Positions 22,425-34,637 of a DNA stretch of 64,000 bases are shown here, in pieces (the stretch's first letter is position 1; each line of letters begins with the position of its first letter). This stretch comes from Dichetophora obliterata (taxonomy: Eukaryota > Arthropoda > Insecta > Diptera > Sciomyzidae): NCBI GenBank assembly GCA_963920525.1, contig OY986437.1, forward strand, positions 28,477,063 through 28,541,062. The letters run 5' to 3'. The notes beneath the pieces were generated by a model. That model made no database searches. It was not told the DNA's origin and saw only the letters and a program-made list of their open reading frames with translations. The position numbers and the translations under genes are program-made.

Positions 22425-22579
22425 TAAATATCATTCTACTGTCCTAGCTACTGTCCCGCCAACTATCTACAAAAAAGTTAAGACAGTAGAGCAGAACACT
22501 AGCAAAAGTAAGTGTGTGTGTGTGTGGGTAAAAATTGTTGAATGTGTTGCAACTGTCTTAACAGTACTGTTTCGTGTAA

Positions 22580-24839
22580 AACTCGAGTAAGAAATTTGTT
22601 AGGTTTTTAAATGAACTGAGTCTTTAACAAAAACTCAAAAACAAAGAAAAATTAATTGAATATTTTTTAAAATCTTTTCTTTCCTACTGTGTAGCAGAGC
22701 ATATCCTTCGCTTACAGCGTTGAGTTAAAGCTTATTTTATTTATTTAAAAATTGTGCATATTTTCTTATATTAATATTTTACTCAGCTACATTTTATGTG
22801 TTCATCATGTTCATGTGGAACTGTAAAAGTTACATACACACACCTTTGGCCACATGTGAATATTAAAACCTTTTGGTTGAAACTTTCCATAGAGACATTT
22901 TTACAGGTTTGACATCAATCGATTGGAATTATTTTCATTTCATCGGATACACCACCACATTTATAAAAGACAGTCCTTTTGAGGGAAGCCAACCAAGCGG
23001 CCACGACCACAAAGGCAGGTATTTTCATACAATATAAAGTTGTGGCCTCGGCTTTCACTAGGTCATTGAATCGATTGAATTTATTTTATTTCAATTCATG
23101 AAGGTTCTTCTCTTGATGAAGCGGACAAGAATGTTTTTTAGTTCTCATTTTTGCAATGTATGCTGCATGTTTTTTTATGCTGTTGAAGTTGCAATATTTT
23201 TGTTTTTTTTTTTGGTATCTGTAAATGTTTTCATTATTAATATAAAAAAAGGAATCGAGGATGAAATAGTTGTAACTCGTTAGTGCGTGCAACCAAATAA
23301 AAAATTCTTTATTTAATTGAAATGGAATGAGTATATATTGATTTTTATATTCGTTTCAATGTTGTCGAAGGATGCAATTAGCTTGTGTTAAGGATGTATT
23401 AATGTTTTAAATAAATTTATTATTGCGTGGAAAATGTTACAAATTGAGCTTAGATCGGAAAATGTGTAACGATTCGTGGACAAAAGGAGTTCTTCGAAAA
23501 AAATAAAGACGATTTAAAGCTAATTGGGATGACTTGCAAGTCAAATTTTCTTAAATTTTAGTACAATAAATATAAGTTTTGAATACATTTAGGATAATAG
23601 ACAGTTTTTATTTAACGTAAAAAATTGTTTGATCTCTACAAAGCTTTAAATAAATTTTGACTCTGTACTGCCTTGAAGTTATGAAAAACTAAGCACTTAA
23701 TAATTACTTATCGAATATCAAGTATCAAAAAGGGCATCGTTTAAAATATATTAGTCCTTGTAACAGCAGCTACTACTAAATTTTGAATTTATAATCCTGT
23801 TTTCAAACAATATTCTCAACTGTCAAAAACAGATCATCAGCATCATCTGTCCAGGGATTAGTTTTATGCTCTATACTAAAAAAGCCAACTCAAGATATAC
23901 CATTAAACGTAAGTGTTTTTATTTTATTGGTACACAATCATTCTTTTTTTCTATACGCTCTCCATAATACTTTATATGCTCTTCCTGGCAGTTCAGCTCG
24001 CCAGTTGGGTTTTCCCTTGTCACTCAATACCATACAATAATAAAGCATTCATTTATTCATTCTTTGTGCATTTACATTCGAACAACGTCGCTAACGTTTA
24101 TGTAGCAATTCGTATTTTTTTAGAATTCTCTATTTCAACATTTTCTATGCTGACATTGAGATCATAAAATTTTATTGTATATCATCGAACGTAAAGGAGG
24201 AGGTAAGAATGTTGTTGCCTGAACGCCTATTAAATATTTTACTTCAATTCTTGCCTGCCTTGAGAGCGCCTTTTTTATTGATTGTTACTGCTGTTGCTGG
24301 TGCTTTAAATGTGTCCTTTTTTCTATATTTTTTTTTATGACTGCAGCTGTTGTATGTGAAAAATTGAAAAACTTTTCTAGGCTTCAAATTATTGTTGCAA
24401 GGTGTTAAACGTAAAAGTATTGAGACGTATAAAGTTTTTAACAGAAAACCGGAAAAAATATATATGGCTGTGGAAGTAATATCGTGATTTTAATATTTTA
24501 TTTTTTAACGAGCAATTTTATTATTTGACTTGCTAAAAACTTGTTTTTGTCTTGATTGTAAAAAGTTATTATGCCATAAAAAGAATTTAATGACTGACAA
24601 TTTTATTGATAAAATATAAAAAATTTATGCTGAAACTTTTCTATATTTATTTAACGAAAATTTTTAAACAGTTGCAGTAAAAATATTTTAATGTCACTAC
24701 TTTTGCTTATGTTTATATTTTAAGTGCCCAAATGAATCACTTCAGAACAAAAGAAAACCCGAACATTAACATTAACATTAGTATAAACATTTAACTCTAC
24801 TCTGTTATTAAGTTTGTGGTGCACCGCGTCCCATAGTAT
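22580..24839. other. No gene seen; AT-rich
   Basis: Only low-complexity sequence is visible, including a GCTGTTGCTG run near 24290. No frame with a domain or convincing splice pair. Confidence 0.45.
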
Positions 24840-25277
24840 CTATTCTGCATGCCCTGGATTAATTCTCCAGAATAAGGCTTTTATAGTTTTTAGCACTGAT
24901 TTTGGCTTGGTGTCCCGAATTTTTGTTGAACGCACAAATGCCACTCCAAGGTGAAGAAGTCTAAGATTGCAAATGGCCGGACACTCACATAGAATGTTCT
25001 CCTGAGTTGCTTCCTCCTCCTCGCATAATCTGCAGACATCTGATTCAGATAGGCCCATCTTTTCAAGATGGTATCTGCGTGAATCTGTGTAACTGCTTGT
25101 TAGTATTTTTAGCCAGACCACAAAATGGTTTGGTGCCAACAGAGTTCGAGAAGCTCCTCTTTTGGCAATACAATCCGCCTTTTTGGTGATTTCGAATTTT
25201 TCAGGATCTGGTACCCACCACATTTCAATATTATTGCTTTGTCCCAGTGCATTTAGTAATAAGACGCAATTGAACAC
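24840..25277 (-). pseudogene. LINE RNase H and Cys-rich C-terminus
   Basis: The minus strand is open for 145 codons. MWWVPDPEKFEITKKAD is the RNase H WVPGHxGxxGNExAD motif with the Gly-His pair lost. Then CRLCEEEEATQENILCECPA gives the Cys cluster that ends these ORF2 proteins. The loss of key residues (PG-H changed to PD-E) shows it is dead. The family is like the copies at 2-628 and 5666-6235 but clearly diverged from both. Confidence 0.8.
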
Positions 25278-25920
25278 TAGTTTTTATTCAAACTCCTTTA
25301 ATTGGCACTACTTGTTAGAATTTTGGAAAAAATATTTTAAAACAATGCTGTATTAAAATGATTTTTTAGTATTTTGTAAATACTAGATTTGAAACCAAAG
25401 CTGATGTGGTCATATATAACAAAAAGTGCAGAAAAGTTTCAATATTATTCCAAGATTTTTAACCGTGCAGTGCCCTGTTGTGTACAACGACCCTGAAGAG
25501 CTTCGAGAAGTTTAACTTCGGAAAGGGGTCCTTTTAGAAGATTTTTTGTATCTTCATGTTTCCGCAAAATTTCCTGATTGTTAATCAATCATTTCTTTTA
25601 TTCTTAGTGCACTTAGATATGCCTTATTATAACACCCAGAATTTCAATTGAGCGCGTTCTCATTGCCCCAGTGATACTAATGCATGCCAGTCTTTGCAGC
25701 CTTGTCAGCTGGTGTAGTATACCTATACATATTATTTAAATATTCAATTTACAATTAATGTATTTCATTATAAAACAAGCTATAAATACTTTTCTTAAAA
25801 TAAGTAATAATATAAAAACCTCTAGTATTAATTTTGAAGCTCACATTTTTCAAAGACGCAGCTCCTATATTTAAAAGAGCACATGTGACTATGTGACGAA
25901 CATATTTTAGAGCAAAATAA
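25278..25920. other. No gene seen
   Basis: AT-rich spacer between a LINE remnant and a gypsy remnant. Confidence 0.4.
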
Positions 25921-26826
25921 CACTATCCACTTCCACAAATAGCAGATTGTCTTACTGAGCTCGCTGGAACTAGAGTTTTCTGTGCACTTGACATGGCTGG
26001 TGCGTACCAACAAGTTGCAGTAGATAATTTATCGAAAGAGCTTCTAACGATAAATACCCATAAAGGGTTGTTTAGGTTTCTACGTTTACCTTTTGGGATT
26101 TCTTCAGACCCCTCCATGTTCCAAAATATAATGGATCAAATGTTAGTCGGTTGTGCCGGTACAGTGTGTTTTTTGGATGATATATTCATTGTTGGTAATG
26201 ATGAGCATGAGTGTAGAGAGCGGCTTGAATTAGTTTTATCAAAACTGAATAAAAGATATGTTAGAATATATCTAAAGAAATGCAAATTTTTCGTTGAATC
26301 CATTGAGTTTTTAGGCCATGCGATTTCATCCAAGGCTATGAAACCCAACCCTACTAAGGTTAAAGCAGTCCTAGAAGCACCAACTCCCAAAAATGTAAAG
26401 GAGTTACAAGCCTATTTAGGTTTAATAAATTATTATGGAAGGTTTATATCCAATATATCGTGTAAGTTACACCATTTCAATCCGTCAGAGGATATAGTTG
26501 TATCATGTGATGCCAGTCCATATGGTATCGGCGCAGTTTTATCCAACATTGTTGACGGCATAGAAAAACCAGTGTATTTTGCATCCAGATTATTATCAAC
26601 AGCGGAGCAAAACTATGCGCAGATTCATAAGGAAGGCTTGGCAATAATTTTTGCATTAAACAAATTTAATAAATTTTTTTATGGCAATAAATTCGTGATT
26701 TATACTGATCACAAGTTGAAAAAATCAATTGAAAAAAATTTTGTTGTTGTTGTTGTTTCTTTGGAAAAATTCGTTAGAACAATTAATTGTTCTAACTTTG
26801 ACCTTAAGCTCAATAAACGATTTTAA
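25921..26826 (+). pseudogene. Ty3/gypsy polyprotein fragment: RT and RNase H with deletions
   Basis: The frame is open from 25921 (HYPFHKIADCL) although the first ATG is 25993. RT motifs seen: ALDMAGAYQQ (catalytic Asp), RLPFGISSDPSMFQ, and FLDDIFI (the DD pair). GHAISSKAMKPNPTKV and ELQAYLGLINYYGRFI follow, the connection to RNase H. RNase H shows VSCDASPYGIGAVLS, YFASRLLSTAEQNYAQ and KEGLAIIFAL, then YTDHK. About 30-40 residues are missing between RFISN and HFNPSED, an in-frame deletion. The end after TDHK runs into low-complexity GTT repeats. No protease, integrase, LTR or env is visible nearby. This is a relic of an LTR retrotransposon. Confidence 0.9.
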
Positions 26827-27775
26827 ACTATCAAACAACTAGAATTTGTATTTAAAATCAAGTATGATTTAAACTATCAAACATTTAGAATTTGTATTTA
26901 AATCATATAAATTCAACATAATAAATATAGAGGTCATTTAAAAAAAAATTAATAAATATAAATTTGTTACAGTAAAGAGCTACTCAAATACAGACAATAA
27001 ACTAAACTCAACATATACGTAAACATATAGACAGTTGTTAACAAAAACAAAATGTATTTATAATATAGGTATAAATACTTATATTTTCTATAACTAGCTC
27101 TTAATAATTTTGTCAAACTTTTCTAAGTAACGCTCATTTATATTGCCGATGGTGCTCTTATTTAGTTAGTTCTTAGCATGCTCCACTACATTGTTCCATT
27201 TATCTTTTCGTTCCGAAGAATTATGTTAAATTTGAGAGCGCTGCAAATGTTGTAATGGTAATGTTAATCTCACTTGCATTTTCTCTTATAATTAGACCTT
27301 GAACTAGAAATAAAAATGTTAAAATGAACTTGAAGTAAAGTTTTTTTATTTGTTAGCTTAGCCAAAGCAGCTGATTAGAACCGTCAGGGGTTCCCAAATC
27401 AAAATGTTAGAGTATGATATTTGGAGACATGGTTGGGTAAAGGGTATATTGAGATTAAACATCTAAATCTCGTGTAGTATATAAAAATTGGTTGTGATGC
27501 TTTTAGTGACTTTATTTTAGATTCCGATTCTCTCTTTTCCTCTATCTTCTTAAAATCTATCTTTATACTTAATCTATAAACACGTATTTCTTTTGTGAAT
27601 GGTGATTTTTAGAGTAAGTGTAGAAAGATCCCCCCCCATCCGGCGAGTCCTAGCCTAACCTATTTACGTGATGACCACTACACTGAAATAAATAAAATAA
27701 AAATTTTTTCAATACCGAAGCACCACCATCATTACAAAACCCGATATTGTCGATTCATAGCAGCCCATACTAGAA
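26827..27775. other. No gene seen
   Basis: AT-rich DNA; a duplicated ~50-base ATTTAGAATTTGTATTTAAATC phrase (26830-26910) follows directly after the gypsy fragment. Confidence 0.4.
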
Positions 27776-28076
27776 ATAACCAGATCATCTTCATATCCTC
27801 TGGTGTCAAAACTCTCGTTATTCAGACTTGCGAGAAGTTCGTCCACTGCTATGTTTCACAAGGACCCAAAAGAGGTGAAAGCACCTCTCCTTGAAGGCAT
27901 CCTTTGGTGGCAGTGGCGCTGTTACGAACTACACCAAACTCAAATATTATTATTCTGATTTTTAGCATGATTACAATCCTGTGTATAATTAAAAAAGGAA
28001 TAGTTTTTAATCTACATAGCTGCTTTAATCGCATTGTATGACATGTTGTCAAAATCCCCTTTAATATCAATGCAGG
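27776..28076 (-). pseudogene. Decayed LINE reverse transcriptase core
   Basis: The minus strand shows DIKGDFDNMSYNAIKA-type sequence, then TKGCLQGEVLSPLL (family motif KGCPQGGVLSPLLW). In another frame comes VDELLASL followed by GYEDDLVI, the catalytic Y-A-D-D box with Ala changed to Glu. At least two frameshifts and several stops break it. It belongs to the RNase H-bearing insect LINEs. Confidence 0.75.
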
Positions 28077-28379
28077 CTTATAATATTTAGTTCTAGTATT
28101 TTCTCTCTTGTCTTTAAAAATAGGAACTTGAGCTGATTAGTCTATACGATTTAAGAAATTGTTCAAGTTTTTTACCTTTGTCCATTCACGAAGAATATGG
28201 CCTAATAAAAGACTAGAATTAAAAATCCAAGTGAGTGAAAGGACAATGAAATCAATGCCTTGCTGTAATAAGCACGGGAAGACTATATCAGGTCCAGAAA
28301 ATTCGAATAGGTTAAATTTGAATATGGCCCTATGCTCACTATTGGAAGTCAAAAGCTTTGTCTGCAAGTCTTTTTTGAC

Positions 28380-28790
28380 CACCTATCACTGAGTAGTATG
28401 GCTTATTGTCTCTCGGGATGTCCTATTCAAATACACATCCTGGAAAAGTGTTCAAGGGAGATACATGGTCTGACGCCACCAGCTCGTGTGTTACCCAGGT
28501 CCACTTGGGCAGCTGTCCAAGCCCACCCCTTTACCATTGCATCGATGTCTAATAGAACCTCGCATTACCGTGATAACTCGTTCTCTAGTCGCACGGTTAA
28601 GTTGTGGAATAGTCTCCCTGCGAGCGTGTTTCCCGGCAGTTTTGAGCTGTGCAAATTTAAAACAAATTTTCATCGACACTACTCCATCTATCTACCTTCA
28701 AACTAACTATCACCCATCTTCCGAATCAACACAATGCTTACGCATTTATAGGGGGCATCCCCTGAACGTTGGTTCAGTCTAAAAAAAGAA
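28380..28790 (+). pseudogene. C-terminal end of a CR1/jockey-like LINE ORF2
   Basis: Open to a stop at 28706. Motifs: AHPFTIASMSNRTSHYRD, then SRTVKLWNSLPASVFPG and FKTNFHRHY. KLWNSLP followed by a phenylalanine-rich FKxxxHxHY helix is the usual last part of such ORF2 proteins after the RT. The 3' UTR has GGGGGCATCCCCTGAACG and ends in an A-rich stretch near 28790. The catalytic domain is absent. Confidence 0.75.
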
Positions 28791-28872
28791 AAAAATGTGT
28801 CCTAAAAAAATTTCGATTTGTTTAATCGAAGTGTAGCTTCCGTCAGGCTTAAGTATTGTCTTCTCTGAAGTA

Positions 28873-28875
<3 letters not shown>

Positions 28876-28934
<59 letters not shown>

Positions 28935-28945
28935 TATATATATAT
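28876..28945. repeat. (TA)n microsatellite
   Basis: About 70 bases of almost uninterrupted TA. Confidence 0.9.
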
Positions 28946-31204
28946 GTTATGTCTGTTGGAGAGTTTGATGTTTTTAGAACATAAAAGTCAAAATGGTCAA
29001 CCTAGATTGATCTAGGCTTGGTTAAAACAATACACGCAATAAAAATTAATCTTTTAAAAATCCAATTACCGCCACAGTTAACGTTCTTTCTTACTCTTAC
29101 TCAATATGAGTAGAAATCAATTTACGTTAAAAACCGTTTTGGTTTTTAACAAAGTTTTGTTCAATCTAAATTGAAATAATTGGCAATCAATGTTATAAAA
29201 ACATTGAAACCACTGACGGCTGTCAGCGTACATACTATATATTTTTAACAAGCATGCGATCAGAAAGCCACCAACAACAACACTTAGAATAACAGGAAAA
29301 ACAACAATAATGTCCATAAAAGCAAAAATCATTCAAAAGAATAACAACAAACTGTTACTCTTTTGCTAATCCTAGCTTTTTGCCTTCCATACGTCAGCCA
29401 TAATAATAGCAAAGCCAATGACAACTACAACAACAACAAAAAAAGAAAGAAAGAAAGAAGGAAAGAAAGAAAGTCTAAAATAACTACATTTCAGTCATCG
29501 TGCAATTAAGTGCCTAGGCTAGAAATGATTGGCAAACCGTTTTACTCGATTACTTGTCAATTTCCTGAAAATATCGTTACATTCGTCTAAGCCATCAACA
29601 GATGTTTGTTTAAGCGCATTGTTGTTTTTTGCTTTTCTTTTTGTTGTTGCATAGAATGACGTTGTTGTCAGGATTCAAGGCATTGTCACTGTCAGGTGGC
29701 AAAATTCTACGATTATGACAGTTGATGTTACAAACGAGTGTCGTTCGATTGCATTGATAGTTATAGACCATAGATGCCGGAAACAGATGTTTATGAATTT
29801 GTTTGTCGTTTGTGCAGCGTTTAGCTTTCTACGTACAGAAGCCTAGAAATCATGACATAACGGTGTGTGTGTGTGTGTGCATGTTAGGTATTATTCCTCA
29901 TATTTACCACCACCTTTGAATGCACTTTAAGCGTTTTCGACAGCAGCCTTTATTGTGATTCTCTATTCTGCTGCAGACATTGCAATATGCCACTTGTGCA
30001 TGTTGCCAGAAAAAGAGTGAGAAAGGGAGAAGAATGAAAAAATATTTATTGATTTTGGAAATTTAAAATGTCGAAGCTCGATTTCTGACTACACTTAACC
30101 GCATTTAACTCAATCCCTACACCCACACCCAGACGCTCATCATTCACACCAACGAAGGCAGGACGCTAAAGAATTTGCAGCTCAAGCAGCGGAAGCTGCA
30201 TGTTTTATGGCTTCCTAAAGTTTGCTGGTTAATGGATGCATTGTCATTTGTTGAGTGAACTCAATATGCGTTTAATGCATTATGGATGCTTGTGAGAGTG
30301 AGAGAGAAGGAGGAAGGACGAAGAGAAAGAAAGATTGCAGCAGTTTTCCCGAAACAATTGAAAAACGTTGATCAACTTAATGCACGGCATGACAGTGAAA
30401 AGAATTTCACTTAAGAGCGCATATTTGTCATAGAGCTTTTCTAATGCTACACGAATGTGCTTCATGTTTTAGCAAAGCTGCTTTAGTTTTAAATTAAATT
30501 TATTAAATTTAAGCCAAGTGCTCTACAAATCGTTTGGGTCAATTTTTAAGTGTTATCAGTAATAAGTAATAACTGATAAACAATTTTTGGAGGGCATTTA
30601 TTATGGAAGCCACTAGGCTAAAATTACCACTAAACCAAAGCTTAATAATGTGTCCTGCAGTATAAAAGTGTCATTTTTGTAGTTTTTGTACATTAGAAAA
30701 CCTTTTTTGAAAGAGGAAATTTTACTCTTTGAGGATTTTATTGCTGTCATTTAAGTTAACTCTTTGTCTACTATCTTAGTATTTGGGTTCCAAAATTTTG
30801 TTAAAATTAAACCAGAAATTCAGAATTCAAGTTTAACCCATTACAGTCTGCACATATTACTGACCGATTTCATTCAAATTCACTAATGTTAGCAAAGGAT
30901 ACTTAGAATTTTTAGGTCTCTAATTGTTGAAACACCTGAGATAATAATGGGTCAAAATTTTAACCCCTTCAGGTAAATCATTAATAATACATAGGTGAAA
31001 ACTTCGATTGATACCAAGATTTCACGAATTGATGCCCTCATTCATTCTCTCTTACTTAACCCTTATGTGAGGTACAAAAAAAAAGAGGTACCCAGATACC
31101 TTCATATAAATTAAAAAGAAAAATAGTGTGTAAATGCTTCAGTTCTCAGCTAGATTGTTGTTATTTTAATTCTAATCTTTAAAACAATTAACTTTTATCA
31201 ACTT
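28946..31204. other. No gene seen; simple repeats
   Basis: It contains an AAAG tract (29443-29473) and a GT run (29864-29879). No frame with a recognisable domain. Confidence 0.45.
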
Positions 31205-33190
31205 TGTTATTATTTAGTTTAGTTTAGTTTATTTCATAAAGTCTTTAGATACAGAAATCTTTACAGACTAGGATTAAAATAATATATAATAAAATAAGTT
31301 ATATTGTTATAAGAAGGCTTATGTTAAAGAATATTATTAATTAAGTTTTGAAAAACATGTTTAGGAACATATAAATCAATTTCATGTGAAATACATAATT
31401 CATTAAAAAGAGTCAAAGCTCTCATAATTGGCTCATTTAAGGCATAATTTGTTCTACAATATTTTAAATAAAAGAGTTTTGAATTTCTTAAATATCTTAG
31501 CGGAGTATTGAAAGTAATAAGCTCTAAAAGAGAATTGCAGTCAATAATGCCAGAAACTATATCATGTATGAATAACAGCGATGAAATCTTTCGTCTTGAG
31601 TCAAGCGATTTAAGTCCTAGAAGCAAAAGGCGCGTACTATAAGGTGGCAACAGATCATGAAAATTTATTGATCGCAGTACAAATCTGGTAAAGGTCTTTT
31701 GTATTTTTTCAAGTTTGAAAGATGTGGAGGCATAAAATGGAGACCAAATAATAGACGCATACTCAAGGCTAGATCTTACAAAAGCATTAAATAACATACT
31801 TAAGGTATGTGGATCGGAAAACTCACTACTATTTTTACGTATAAATGCCAGCAAAGAGTAAGCCTTAGGAATGAGAAAATTTACATGGTCAATAAATGTA
31901 AATTTCGCATCAAAAATAACACCCAGATCGCGATAAGTATCAGCTGATTGGATTATTGAATTATATAAAAAGTAGGAGCTGCTCCATGTATTGAGAGTGA
32001 GTTTAGAGAAAGTAACATGATAACATTCAGCGAAGTTTAACGTTAGACCATTAGTTTGATTCCAAGTTAAAACTCTAGAAATATTCGCTTGTAGTTCAAC
32101 AACATCTGTATAGCACGAAATTTTCTGAAAAAGTTTTAGGTCATCCGCATACAGTAAAAAACTAGATTTTAAAATGCATTTGGAAATATCATTGATAAAA
32201 AGAATAAAAAACAAGGGTCCAAGGATACTACCCTGCTTAACGCCTGAAGAAGCTATAAATTGAGAGGATTTAACATTATTAATACTGACAAAACATATCC
32301 TTTCTTGCAAATAAGACTTAATTCAAGCCAAAAATGGGAAATGAAATCCCATTTTTGATAATTTTAAGAGCAACAGTTTATGAGATACTCTGTCAAATGC
32401 TTTTGCAAAGTCGGTATAGATCACGCTGACTTGATGACCCATCCCAAACGCGGATACACAGTACTCAGAGCAAAAAGGATTAAATTTGACACTGTTGACC
32501 GACCCGCAATAAAGCCATATTGTTCCGGACAAATATAACGTTTGATCAAGAAACTTAGTTTAACTTTTATGCCACTTTCGAAAATTTTCGAGGCATTAGA
32601 TAATTTAGAGATTGGCCTATAGTTAGCAACACTGCTTTTATTTCCGGACTTAAAAATGGGGGTTGTAGAGGCAATTTTACAGAACTTAACGAAATTACCT
32701 TCAGGTAGGGACTTATTAAAGATCTCACAAAGTGGTACCGCTAAAGCATGAGAACATTTTAAGAATATTATTGTGGCAAAACCATCAATATCATCCTTAC
32801 ATGATTCTTTCATACTCTGGATGGCCTCAAGTACGTCGTTAACGGAAACAGAAAAAGTACCTATATCTGTAAAAGCATCAACAGATTCCACGGCATTTCC
32901 AATATAATTATTATTGTCAACGACAAAGTTTGACTTGAAAAAATCGGCAAACATATAAAGTCTGGTAAGTTAGTTGAACACTGATCATTAAAAAACACTG
33001 AAGAAGGAATTTGCGATCTCCCTCCTTTGGACTGTATAAAATTCCAAAAAGATTTAGGATTTTTTTAAATATTTGTTTCACATTGCAAGATGTATTGCTT
33101 ATATAAAAATTTATAAAGGAACTTAAATTCACGCATGAAATGTAGATATTTTTCCTTATATGTTGGCTCATTGGTAGCCCTGAATGTGTC
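31205..33190 (-). mobile_element. Jockey-clade LINE, 5'-truncated, ORF2 with frameshifts
   Basis: Read from 33190 leftwards, the linker YLHFMREFKFLYKFLYKQY and NPKSFWNFIQSK come first. The RT follows: ANYRPISKLSNASKIFE, EQYGFIAGRSTVSNLILF, YTDFAKAFDRVSHKLLL (catalytic Asp), SGVKQGSILGPLFFILFIND and FLLYADDLKLF (catalytic YADD). The C-terminal part (RSSLEYASIIWSPF, KIQKTFTRFVLRS) ends at 31324. Frameshifts occur near 32460 and 32320, with stops in the linker. The endonuclease and ORF1 are missing. The 3' end, in element orientation, has AAATAAACTAAACTAAAC. A sister copy lies at 60713-61814. Confidence 0.9.
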
Positions 33191-33215
33191 TCAAAAAAAA
33201 TTTTAGAAAAAAAAA

Positions 33216-34514
33216 ATTTCTTCCTCTCTTGCAAGAAAAAAGTTGTTTTTTAAGGAAAAAAGTAAAAAAAATCACGATCTCAAATTGCTTTGATTTTTGT
33301 AAGGAAAACTACATATGTCTTAAAGTAAATGTAAATAAGGACTTTAACTAACAATATCCTGCAAACATGATGCCACTCTCTATTTTTACCCACAAGGTCT
33401 TGTGTGAACGATATTCGAATCTAAAGATACACTCGAGGTAGCACAGAACTTTTGATTGTCTAAATTATGGCGATTTTGATTATAGTGTTGACGTTTTTAT
33501 AAGATTTGGCGTCTTAATAATTTGCATATGCATTTTCTTGTTTTCTTGTTTCCTGTTTGAGAAATGTATACTTGAATGCAATTTTTTAATTTTTTCAAAA
33601 AAATCAATATAAGGTTTTATATCTCGGGCACCAGAAGAGGTACCGAAGATAATTTCCTTAATTTAGATTCTTCAAATATTATTGAACAACACTTTGTCTA
33701 AAAATATTAATTTACGACAACAGGTTAAGACCAGGATTTTTTTTCCTATTTCGATTTTTAAAAAAATAGAATTTTATTATTTCGTTAAAACACCTCAACT
33801 CAGCATTCACAAAAATGTTATTATAAAATTTTGAGTTTCTGAGCTTGTCATTCGATGGGTCTCAATTGACTTAACTATTGTTGTTATGAAGTGTTTTAAT
33901 GAAATAATAACCATAAAGGAGATATGAACTAAATTGTTACATTCCATGTTTGAAGTAAGTTTTTTAAATATCCAAATAGGAAAAAAAAATCGTGGCATTT
34001 TCCTGCTGTTTTAAAAAAGATATTTTTAAACAAGTTTTCGTTCAAAACTATATGCAGAGTCCAAATAGAGACAATTATCTTCGGTACCACTTCTGGTGCC
34101 CGAGATATAAAACCTGATACTAATTTTTTTGTAAAAGTTAAAAAATTGCATTCAAGTATACAATTCTTCAAAACAGGAAAATTCATATGCAAAAAATATG
34201 CAAATTATTAGTTCGAAAAATTTAAGGAAAACGTTTACACTGTAATCAATATTACCAAAATTTAGACAATCCAATAACAATTACAAGTTCTGTACTATCT
34301 CGAGTGCACCTTTAGATAAGAATATCCTTCACACAGAACAATGTGGGTAAAAACCAAAAGTGGCATCGTGTTTGCCAAAATATAGTTAATTAAAGTCTAT
34401 ATCTAATTTTGCTTTAGGACATATGTAGTTTTTATTACAAAAATTAAAGCAATTTGAGGTCGTTATTTTTGACTATTTTTCTCAACAATCGACTTTGTTC
34501 TTGCGGGAGAGGAA
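33216..34514. repeat. ~1.3-kb palindrome (foldback), arms ~600 bp
   Basis: Arms 33216-33800 and 33885-34514 are inverted copies of each other, about 80% alike by eye. Anchor pairs: CTCGGGCACCAGAAGAGGTA (33623) with its complement at 34083; ACTACATATGTCTTAAAG (33308) with 34415-34432; TACTTGAATGCAATTTTTTA (33569) with 34138-34157. The centre is at about 33850. There is no coding frame. It could be a foldback transposon or an inverted duplication; it directly abuts the truncated 5' end of the jockey LINE. Confidence 0.85.
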
Positions 34515-34637
34515 AAGATCCTTAATTTTTTCAAATTGTTTTTTTTTTGGGAAATCTTTACCACCCTATGCAACTTTTGAGACCTCTAAGAATGTAAAAT
34601 TCGAAAAAAATTGTAATTCGATACGCCCTATTATTCA

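Larger units (their letters stand above)
19319..22579. mobile_element. Composite transposon with 28-bp terminal inverted repeats
   Basis: The left terminal repeat is 19319-19343 continued by 19987-19989 once a nested insertion is removed. The right one is 22552-22579. They match at 27 of 28 positions (TTACACGARACAGTACTG, then TTAAGACAGT). Inside each end the word (T)AAGACAGT or GACAGT recurs several times (left 20030-20070, right 22435-22490), as expected for transposase-binding sites. I find no intact transposase. The inner sequence has a possible terminal exon (minus, about 20300-20225) and a short ORF near the right end. No target-site duplication is obvious and the superfamily is unknown. 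About 2.6 kb remains when the first nested MITE is subtracted. Confidence 0.6.

Noticed and set aside
25007..25189. 60-codon plus-strand ORF
   Set aside because: It is antisense to the LINE RNase H fragment, whose motifs are clear on the minus strand.
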